A stretch of DNA of 64,000 nt from Pomphorhynchus laevis (lineage: Eukaryota; Acanthocephala; Palaeacanthocephala; Echinorhynchida; Pomphorhynchidae), in contig WNNJ02002853.1 of assembly GCA_012934845.2 (NCBI GenBank), forward strand, positions 25,806 to 89,805, read 5' to 3'. How positions within the stretch are numbered: the stretch's first letter is position 1; every line of letters begins with the position of its first letter. The translations under genes were made by a program, and so were the position numbers. A model generated the notes under the pieces. That model saw only the letters and a program-made list of their open reading frames with translations. It did no database searches and was not told the origin of the DNA. Positions 49,101 through 61,100 of this stretch are shown piece by piece.

Positions 49101-52100
49101 AACTAATTAATTTAAACAATCTATAAAAATATACAGAATAATTTGCGATGAGATTATAAATGCAAAATAGAATAATAGTGTATTAATAAACAATTATAAA
49201 CTAAAATATATAAATAATTATTTGAAAATATTTTTTTAATTAAATTTTTTTTAAATTTTTTTATAACACATTTATAAAAGAATAATACATTTATTAACTT
49301 ATTTATGAAAATAAGTTTTAGAATATATATAATATATATAAATATTATATATTTATAATTTTTAATATATATTATTAAAAATATAATTTTTATATTTTTA
49401 ATATAAAAATTATTAATAGTGGTGAGATGATTATCATTAATATAAAAATAAATTCGAAACATTTCTAAAAATATTAAGCAACTAAAAGCTCATCATTTTA
49501 TTAATAGTTTATAAAATATCAAACTATATATAATAGTTTGATAGTTAAAATTTAAAATTGAAATTTAAAATAAATAATAATTTTAAAAGAATATATGTAA
49601 TTATTTTGTATTCCTGAATATTACCTGAAGTTTCTGTCTTTTTTGTGTTCAATAAAAAGCGATAAACGATAACGCATCGTCAGGTATATCTGATAAACGA
49701 ATTTTAAAATCTAGTGTTCCATATTTAAAACACATTGAAGACGTTGTTCATTAATTTAAACTAATTAAATTAAACAATTTAATTTCTTTTACCTGAAAGA
49801 AGTTAAATATTTTTGTATTAACAATTTAATGTCTATAACATAAAAAACATCAGCAGTTATTCCAGTTGTAAAATATTATAATATTAATAACTCATAAGTA
49901 ATATTATACTAATATAAGTGTTGTATTACTGAAAAACTACAGCAACTAATCAACCACTTCGATAACCTTAACTTTATATCCACTCCCTGAGAAGGTTGGT
50001 CATATGAAGCTTAATTTGAGGGGGCTGCATTTACTTTATTTACTCAGATACCGCAGTTTGCCAAATGCACTTAGACCGCGATTCTGAATGGGCCTTCCTT
50101 TGCAAAAATAAGCCCGTTTCATGCATATTTACACACTTATAATTCCATATCAGCCTAAACCGAACCTATATCGCTTCAGTCGACTTATTAAGCCTTCTTT
50201 ACTGAACTACTCCGTCATCAAGTACGATATAACTCTTAGTATATCTGGTGACTTGAATAATAGTTAAATATGTTGCAATACACTACTGGCCGATTGTACT
50301 ATACGATCTAATGTTTCAACCTCTTCCATATTGCAATGCAAGCCCAAGGCAGATAAAGGCTTTTCAAACTGCACCAATTGCTATTGCTAAGGATCCAGAG
50401 TATTTAAAATCCAAATGAAGTGAATTCTGTCAACTAAGTCGCCAATACTGCAACTTGCAGTATTGGCACCAAATGCACTTAGACTTGAAATACAATAGCA
50501 GTAACTCCAATACGTAAACATATTACAACAATAATTTCTTGACAAGAAAAAACAAATAAATTTTTTTCTTGTAAACTACTTGTACGGGTGTCGAGTCGTG
50601 GAGGCAGTGCACGAAACAAACTACTCCAGACATCGCAATCCTGGGCGACATACCAGAGTTCGCTTTTAGATAACCCAAGGCGGTCTTAGGTCAGTTTCGA
50701 GAATCGATCTCTCCACCGGTACCGATGTCTACCTCGACGTCTCTTTCGAGAGAGTCCGGCTTGGAAAATCCTTCGAGGAAGGCGATTCCTAGACATCCTA
50801 AGAACGTGTCATAGCCACCTCAGCTGACTTTATTCGATGTTGAGAAGCGGCGACTTTACTCCGAGTATATTCCGGATGACCAAATTCCTAACCTTTTCTC
50901 TAAGGCTAAGATCGGCCATACCGTGAATGAACTTAATTTCGGTCGCCTGTATCCGAGATATTATTCTTCAGTCATAACCCAAAGCTCATGACCATAAATT
51001 AAGATAGGAACGAAGATTGTGTGGTAAACCAAAAGCTTCGCCCGAAGACTCAACTCCCGATTCACCACGACAAACCTGTACAAAGAACGCATTGCTGCGT
51101 TAGCTGCACAAATCCGCTTCTCAATATCCTTGATGTTCCTACCATCCATCGAGAACAATACCCTAAGATACTTGAAATCCTCCACATCAGGAAGAACCTT
51201 TCCCTTATCCGGATTGACATTATCATCTGAATCCGAGACGAACACATAGAGACAGTCTTAGATGTACTAACCAACACCCCTGCCGCTTAGCATTATATCG
51301 TGAATCGATCTAGTAGGCATTGTAAATTCTCATGACAAGAAACCAACAAAAACAACGTCATCTGCAAAAAGCAGAGATGGTATCCTGATGGAACCGAACT
51401 AAAGACCGAAATCGGTCAGAGCAGCTCGTCTCGAAATTTTTCTTATGTAAACAATGAACAAAAGTTGAGACAAAGGGCAAACCCTTGCGAAGCCCAACGC
51501 CTACTGGAAATGATTCAGACTTCCTACCTAGAATACGACAACTCATACTTTGTTCATACAAAGAAGCCACAGCTATCCGAAGATAGTGGTACTTCATACT
51601 CCCTTACTACCTCCCACAACCTCTCTCGCGGAACTCGGTCTAACGCCTTCTCCAAATCTACAAAACACATGTAGACCGGTTGAGCGAACTCCCATGACCG
51701 TTATAGGGTAGTTGAGAGAGTAAAGAGATGATCCATAATTCCACGACATGGACGAGAGCCCATTGTTCATCCTGCAACTGTCCCTCAAATATAGGCCGTA
51801 TCCTTAAGTCAAGAATCCTAGCAAATAGCTTACCAGTTTGGCTAAGAAGAGTGATACCCCGATAATTGAAACATATTCTTCGGTCACCTTTCTTAAAGGC
51901 CGGTACTATCACCCCAGTTCACCACTCACTTTGAACCTTGCCCGACTTCAATGCAACGTTGAAGATTCGTGTTAGCCACTTCATGCCAACAATGTCGAGA
52001 GCCTTTAAACATTCAGGTCGAATCTCGTCTGCTCCAGATGACTTGCCATTACGAAGTTTTTTTTAACAACAGCAATGATCTCTTCCAAAGAGATGAGCTC

Positions 52101-55100
52101 TTCCGTATGTTATAAAGGCCCTTCTTCTACAAGAAAATACATATCGAATTGATTAAAGAGACTACTATTGCTCTTTCCAACTACTAAGAATTTCTTTAAT
52201 GTCAATCAGCATAAATCCTCCCTTGTCATAGACAGTTTGAGGATTTTTCTGCTTTCCAGCATGAAGGTTCCTAATCGACCTCCAGAACATCTTCGAAGCT
52301 GACTATAATAAAGTTCTAAGTGCGCTTCAAACTTCAACCAAGCCGCTTTCTTCGCTTCGGTAACTGCTCGAGCTGAAGCTCTCTTTGCTTTTCGGTACTC
52401 GTCTACAGCTTCCAGTAATTTATCTGACAAAGTTGCCTTACAAACCAGCTTCTTCTGTTGGACAAAATCTCTAACTGTTGGTGTCCACCAAGCAGCTCGA
52501 GTATTCTCTACGCGACAAGCACCTAATGTCTTCGAGCCACAACTTTTAACTTTTAAAAGCTGGCAATGATCTTTACCTCTTCTGACAAAAGCATTTGATA
52601 GACGCTCCCAGCACGCCCTCACACAACGTTTGTGTTTACCAGGCTTGTCTAGTATCCGATCATGCTATCGAAGTTTACTAACTACAACGTGGTGATCGGT
52701 TATCAGATCAGCCCATTTCTTCACACGAGTATCCAGAACAAAACGTCGCAGATCAGATGAAACTATTACAAAATCGATCATTGATCGTTGACTGAGATAA
52801 TTCTGATGCCATGCGCATCTATGGATCTCCTTATGTTCAAACAAGGTGTTGGTTATGCACAAATTGCTACGAGAACAAAACTGCAATAATTCAACACCAC
52901 TCGCCTTCAGATAAGAAAGTTCGTTCATCCCCAACACTCCCTTCCAAGTGCTTCTGTCGCTACTAACATGAGCATTGAAGTCACCCAGTATAACGAGGGA
53001 ATCTCCAACAGGATACTATCAAGCATATCCTGAAGATTATCCACGAAGGCTGCGAATTCCGAGATAATGTTGGGAGCATACGCATACACAACAGTTATTC
53101 TATTTCCTTATTTGACTAAAAGTCTCAGAAACGCCAGCCTTTCGTTCACTGGGTTAAACCTCTCTACCACAAACGACAACCGGGGATTTGTCAGTATCTC
53201 TAAACCCGCCTGTTGTCGCTTTCCGTTGGTAACTCTCGAATAGTTCAAGGTCCAACCTTGATTCAAAAGTTTAGTTCCAGTTTCAGAATAGTGAAGATAA
53301 GTCACTCCGACTATATCAATACCGAAGCGAACCATCTCTTCAAATAATTTTGGTTCTTTCCCCACCAGCGAGATGATATTACACGTTCCTACATGAAGGC
53401 TAGTCTGCTTCGGATGTTGATGCTTCTTTCGCTTTCTCCGTAGAATTGCCTGGTCACACAGCATCCGACAATGAAAACTCCTCCGGTCAGTGGTGAGTTG
53501 ACTATTGTTCTTTGCATTTGATATATATTTTATAAATTTGTTGCCTGCCAATTGTTCGGCTATTTCCCGATCCCAATATCACTGCTGTAAATAAACAGGC
53601 CTCTGTACTCTCTTCCGCCTTTTTGTCTATTGTCTAATCCGCCGTTGGCGTCATTGGAGGGATCTGAGATAGTCTATGAAAGAACTATCCCTACGGCTGA
53701 TGTAAGCCGGCCAATTATTTAGCCGTTGATCGACGAATGTCGAACATACGTTGCCCGAGCCGTTCCACGAAGAGGCTAATTGGTAATAGGTACCATTTTA
53801 ATACTTAATCGACTGGCACCTAGCAGCCCCGCTAGATGCCAGTCGATTACAACAACAAAAAAAGACAACGTGTTGTTCATTAATTTACAACGTGTTGTAA
53901 AACGCGTTGTTCATTAATTTAAACTAATAAATTTAAAATGAAATTTTACATATCGTCGTAGTATGTAAGCAAATTTTAGTAAGCATAAAGAATTGCCAAA
54001 TATATACATCAAAATATTTTTAAAATAAGTTGAAATTTTTGAGTTTGAAATTTTTATACATGGATACTAAATAATATGTCTGTTATCCATTGCGCTAAAA
54101 CATTAAGAGAAATAAAGAAATAAAATTTTATTGTTCACAAATTTTCGACAAAAATATACTAAAAAAAGACTAAAAAAATAGAGACTAAAAAAGACTAAAT
54201 TTGTAAACGATAAAATTTTCTTTTTATATTTATCGCAATATTTAAACGCCCTAAACAATTGAATAGCACATCGAACGTATCATTGGACAATATGCTCTGT
54301 GTTAGAATCCTGAGTAACTTAAAATAAGTTGAAAATACTCTAGATAATCGAATAACATATAAGGAAATATATTAATGGCGTGTATTTGGCATCGCTTATT
54401 TCGATTTAAGAGTACATTTAATATATTCATATATTTTACTAATATTTTGACAAGCACTCCTGTCACCAGTTACCAGCTATTGAAGCTGATAACTTCCGCA
54501 TTAGAGATGTAAATAAAAATCAGAAGATAATTTTAAAAACAGTTATAATAAATTAATTTATTATTTATTAGAGGAGGGAGTGAAGTAAAATATTTATTTA
54601 ATCCAATTTTCGAAAATGAAAATTCGATTAAATAAATATTTCAATTCACTCTCTTCACTAATAAATAATCCACTATGAGTGAACAATCAATTTATAATAT
54701 AAATTAATTTAGTTCACGTTAAATGAGTAGCGAATAATTTCGTCTATGACTAATTTATTTATTTTTTAATTTATAAATATTTTAATATATAAGTTTGAAA
54801 TAAATTAAATATTATCCACTCAAATATTGAGTAGACATTACTCTATATTTTGTGTTTTCGAAAATCTATATTTAAAAAGATGAAAACGTAAGCGGTAAAT
54901 AAAACCTTTTCCTTGATCAATACCAATTATTTAAAATTTAAAAATAATTTAGAAAAAAAAATTTTGATAACATTTTGTTAACATTTGTATTAAACACTGA
55001 CTTAAGATTTTAATTTAAGAATTAATATTTTAATTTTTTATATTTGAATTAATGTAAATATTTTATTATTTGTTTATTTTACTATTTTAAAAAGGTACTA

Positions 55101-58100
55101 AGTGATAATATCACTACGGTATATTTGAGTATCAAACTAGTTTAAGAATTTTATATTTTCTTTAGAAACGACCTTATCCGATTAATCCGCAAGAAGATAT
55201 TAATCCGTTGGCTGGGTAAATAATTTGCTTATATTTTATCGAATTAAGGTTTAGATATTTTTAGTCTCAATCGTACCGGGAAACAAGAACAAGATATGAG
55301 ACGCAAGCACATGGAAATATGCGCATTACAATGTGAAATTCGAAACCTGAATGTAAATTAAAGCGGTTTTACCACTTTGTTTTAATAACGCTAAAAACAA
55401 GCACTTTAAAATAGTTATATGTTCTTAATGAAACATGTCAACAAGAAGATCCCGTATCGCACGAAGTGAAGGTGGTAGATATTTGAAGATCTATTCTAGC
55501 CCGGTGGTAGATATTTCTAGATCTTGTTCTAGCCCACGATTACTTTAAGCGCTTAAAACTAACTGTCGGAAGCGCTTAAAACTAACGTTAACAAGTTATA
55601 AACAAGCGTGAGTGGATCTTTAATTTTAGACAAGTTTATGTCAACTTTGTTTTCCCGGTAATATAATCGGTAATATTGTATTAGATAATAGGACATTAAT
55701 GATACGACATTATTATTTTTCTGCTAATTTTCATGCCAGTTTGATGAATGCTTTCTTTTTTATAAAAACAATTTTAGAAATAAATCAATTTTATAATAAA
55801 TTTACAATATACAAATCAACAGAATATTATTTATTCTGTTGATTTATTATTATTCTATTTAAACGGAAATATTCTACGGATGGATAAAAACAATATGCTT
55901 TCTATCAGCATAAAGCACACAAAATATTCAAAATATCTTTTGACTATGCCGGAATAGCCTTTTGGCTTTGGCATGCATTTGAATAAATATAACTTATATT
56001 AATCAGTGAAGATGACATATTTATATTTACAAGAAACATATTTTTGCATGAGCATTCATGCATACCATATAATATAAAATATAATACATTAAATAATGAA
56101 ATTTTAAGAATTGCAACAATATGTAATGATATTGGCTTTCTTCAAAATCATTTAAATAATTTAATAGATGCATATTTTAAACTAGGTTACTATAAAAATA
56201 ACATCAAGCAGAAAATAGTAAAATATATAAATCAACACAATAATATAAAGAATAAATTTAAACTCTTAGTGGCAAATTTTTATAGATGGATAATAAATAA
56301 TATACTTTGTATTAGAATAAGATACTATATAGTTATTTCAGAGGAAATACATCATTAGCATGTATTTGGCCCCGCTGCTATGTTGGGTAGAGGAGTTAGG
56401 GGCCGAAAGAATATTATATTATAAGAATAATATAATATTCTTATATTTTAAGAATATTAATAATGAAATTTTAAGAATTGCAACAATATGTAATGATATT
56501 GGCTTTCTTCAAAATCATTTTATTAATTAGAGTAAGAAGTATAAAAGTAAGAATTGTCATAATATGTAATTTATGCAGTGTCACATCTTGATAACCTCAT
56601 ATTAGCTTTCCTCAAAATCACAAAAAATGAAATTTTAAGAATTGAAATTCTTAAAATTTTAAGAATTGAAATTTTAAAGGATATTAATAATGTAATATAA
56701 GAATAATATAATATTCTTATATTTTAAGAATATTAATAATGAAATTTTAAGAATTGCAACAATATGTAATGATATTGGCTTTCTTCAAAATCATTTAAAT
56801 AATTTAATAGATACATATTTTAAACTAGGTTACTATAAAAATAACATCAAGCAGAAAATAGTAAAATATATAAATCAACACAATAATATAAAGAATAAAT
56901 TTAAACTCTTAAGTTGCAAATTTTTATGGATGGATAATAAATAATATACTTTGCATTAGAATAAGATACTAGATAGTTATTTCAGAGGAATACATCATTA
57001 GCATGTATTTGGCCCCGCTGCTATGTTGGGTAGAGGAGTTAGATGCCGAAACCCGATAGCATAGCAGTTCTCCTGATGACAGTTCCATGTCATCAGAGGA
57101 CATACATCATTAATTATCAAAAAATAACATCAAGCAGAAAATAATTAAAATCATTAGCGGAAAATTTTTATGGATGGATATTAAATAATATACATTGTAT
57201 TAGAATAAAATACGATATAATCAAATTTAATCAGAGGAAATACGTCCTTAACACGTATTTGGCCCCGCTGCTATGTTGGGTGGAGTAGAAATAGTCTTCC
57301 GAAATAGGTAAGCCTTAAATCTACATGTGAACATGGCTCTGGAAGTTCTTTCCCTTATCAACAGCATCAAGAATAATTAAAAAAATGGATTATACCAGGA
57401 AGACATTAACATTGATTCCCATAAATAGGAATAGTAATGCAAACAAGCAGGTGAGGCTACAATATGGTTCGTTGATGTTTTAATTTACCCTCATACAAGA
57501 GAATGGAATATTCACCTAAGAATACTAAATGTTACACAAATGTATCAAATTCCAAAGATACAAACATATCAGTATTATGCGCTATCACTAAAGAAGGCGT
57601 TCTTGGATATCGAATAAAAAGTGGGAGTTTTAAATCATTGGACATTCTCCAGTTTATAGAACAAATATTGCCTTCATTACCCTCTGGAAATCAAAAATAC
57701 ATTGTAATGGATAATACTTCGATCCATAAGTCTAAGAGAAGCATTTTTAAGGAAAAACTACATATTTAAGTTTCTACCGCATTATTCGCTTCAATTGAAC
57801 CCGATTTCGTGTTTGAAGTCAAGGGTTGGACAAAGTGAAGGCTTAGCCAATAGAAAGATACTTATCAATACATTTGATGAAGCTCTCAGAAATGGAGATT
57901 TTAGAATGATGGGTTACTTTGATCATATGCGCATTTGAGTTGAAAAATCAATGGCACGTCTTGATTTTATTTAAAAATTAAATCTTTAAAAATATTTCTT
58001 TAATTTATGGATTAAATTGTTTCATACATTTTCAATAGGTTCAATAAAACTGAAAGAAAGGGTCATAAAAACTGAAAATATTCAATAACAACTGAAAAAA

Positions 58101-61100
58101 GGTCAATAAAACTGAAAGAAAGGGTTTATTAAACTGAAAAGGGCTGTAACAGATCGGAAATATAAAATTTGTTAATTAATAATTGATTAATATTTAATTA
58201 ATTATTAATTAATTAATTGTTAATTAATACACCTGGACGCACGCTTAAAGCAAGAATAGCTTATATATTAGCTAATAGTTTATATTATAGCTAATAAATG
58301 TTAGCTGATAAATAGCTGATCAGATTCATATCTTGCTTTAAAGCTAGATAAAGTTATGACTAGCAATACAACTATTTTGTAAAATTGTTTTAAAATGCTA
58401 AAATCCTTCGTACATTTAGATTTTATTACGAAAGTATAAAAAACGGTGGGCTCGTGAAGTGGAAGGCCGAAAGCGACTTCGAATATCACTTCAACAGGTG
58501 TTTTTATAGTATTTATGTTGAGTAAATAATTGTTTTTATCAAGGCTGCTGCAAATATTTCAAGTATAGCATACGGAAATATGTCATCTGATCAGTCCGGA
58601 GAATCTAGCAGCGTGCCATCATTAGTAAAGCGGGTTGATGCTATGCAAAGACAGTTAAATGCCATTATACGAATGGAGGAAGAAGAGGAAAGGTATAATT
58701 TTGATATTTCATCAATTTATGCAATCGTTATCTAAGATTATATCTAATTATAATATATAATTCTAATTAATAATTATAATATATAATCATTATATATATT
58801 ATATATTATATCTCAGATTACAATATTATTGTATTTCACCATCAACTTTAACCTCACACGTAGTAACATAATGCACGTTTTATAATGCACATAATACTTT
58901 TTAAGAAGAAAATTTTTTTAAGTGGCAAATGTGACTATCGGTCACTTACAAGCCCACTAAAATGACAAAAAAAATTATAAATTAGGATTCCGTAGAAATG
59001 TAAATAAACATTTTTTAAATTTACATATAAGATGATGCAGTAACATTTGAGGGAAGATTGTTCCACAGTTTAGGCCATGCAATCGAGTATGATCGATGCA
59101 CGGCGTGCGAAAAATGACGTGGAACATATAATCTTGATCCTGTAGATTATTGCGAAGCGAAATAGAAGTTGTGGATTTACTGGATAATGTAGGTAAGATG
59201 AGCTGTGATGGGGCGTTGGCATTTATGATATTCCACATAAAGCATGCTAGTTTAAACCTTATGCGGTTCGTGATGTCTAGCCAAGACAGCGAATTAGAAT
59301 AACGCAATATGTGATCGAATTTCCTTAAGCGAAAAATAACTCTAACGGCCGAATTTAGAATACTTTGCAAAGATTTGAGAGATGATTTCGGATAATTAAT
59401 ACGACTGACATAATAATCAAGTTTGGAAATCAGAAGAGATTTCACTAATTTCACCGTAGTAAGAGTATCGAGATGATGTCTTACTTGCCTGATGTCCCTC
59501 AAGATAAGAAAACAGCATTGAGCTTTGTGTCTGATGAAAGGAAGAAATGACAAGTGGGAATTAAATGAAATTCCGAGAATTGCCATAGAAGTGACTACCG
59601 GTAAAGTATAGTCAGAAATTTTGATTTAAATGTTCGGATCAGACAAAGAGTGAAGTGTTATCCACATAAGGGTAGATTTCTTCGTTTTTATTACTAAACG
59701 TAATGACGTCAAATGTCTACAAAGATGATTTAGACAATCAGAAGCAATGTCTGCAAGGTCATTAACGGAAGAAGGATCACAGTCTGCATACAGCACGATG
59801 TCGTCTGCATATTGAATTAAAGGAAAACCATAAGGAGAGGCTATATATGTTAGGTCGCCAAGAAGAAGTGTGAATAGTAGAGGTCCAAGAACAGAACCTT
59901 GAGGTACGCCGTGAGTGATTTGATAAGTAGATAAGAAAATTGAATTAGATTCAACACTAAAAGATCTACCAGTTAGATATGAATGGAACCATTTGATAAC
60001 ACTAGATGAGAAACCGTATCGGTGACGAAGACATGCATGGAGAATTTGATGGTCAACGACATCAAAGGCTGAAGCTAAATCAAGCGCTATATAAGATTAA
60101 TACGACTCTTATCATTGGCGACAAGTAAATGGTCAAATATTTGAGTGCATGCAGTAAGGGTTGAATGATGTTTACGATAAGCATATTGAGAAGAAGGAAA
60201 TAGGTTATTTACCTTCAGATAGTCACTTATTTGATGTAAGATTATACGTTTAAAAAGTTTGGAGATTGTCGATAGGTGAGAAATTGGTCTGTACGAAGAA
60301 GGAATCATGGGATCAAGAGATGATCGCTTCACAAGTGTCCGTATAATGGCGACTTTAAAGGAATCAGAATACTTCGAATACCGAATTGACGAATTTAAAA
60401 GATTACACAAATAAGGTAGAAGTGTGTGGATGCAAGATTTTAACACATTAGCTGGGATAATATCTAGGATAGATGTCGTGTTTGGTAACCGCGTTAGTGC
60501 AGCTAATATTTGCTGAGGATGTATAAGCGTAAAGTTGAAAAGTTCCGGCAAATGATGCTTCAAGACAGAAGAAAAGTCGTCATTAATGGAAGCCAGAGTG
60601 GAAATGTTTGCAGTAAGCTTATCACGAAGGTATTCAGCATCAATGCAAGGAGACAGTGTTGATTTCGGACATGAACGTCCAAGTAAGTTTTTAATAGAAG
60701 ACTACAAATTGCGTGGAGAAGAAGGAGATTCGATTTTTGTTTCAAGAGCTCACAGTATCGTTTACGAGCATCTCTGAAAGCTAATCTGGCTGTTTCTGCC
60801 AAAGAAACATTTCTTCGATGTGTTCTAAGATACAGGCGATGACAACGACGCAGTAAACGCTTGGCAGTGACACATTCACAATCAAACCAAGGAGCTTGAT
60901 GAGAACGTCGTTTAATAAAAACCCTTAAAGGTAATATTTTATCAAGAATTTGAGTATTGCATGATTCAAAGTTATTCGCAAGAATACTTACAGATGATAA
61001 AGTAGACAAATCTAAAGAGCTTATCAAGTAATTTTGAAATAGCGCTTAATCAAGAAGTTTCCAAGATCGATGAGAGCGAGATGTATGGGATAATCGGGAA

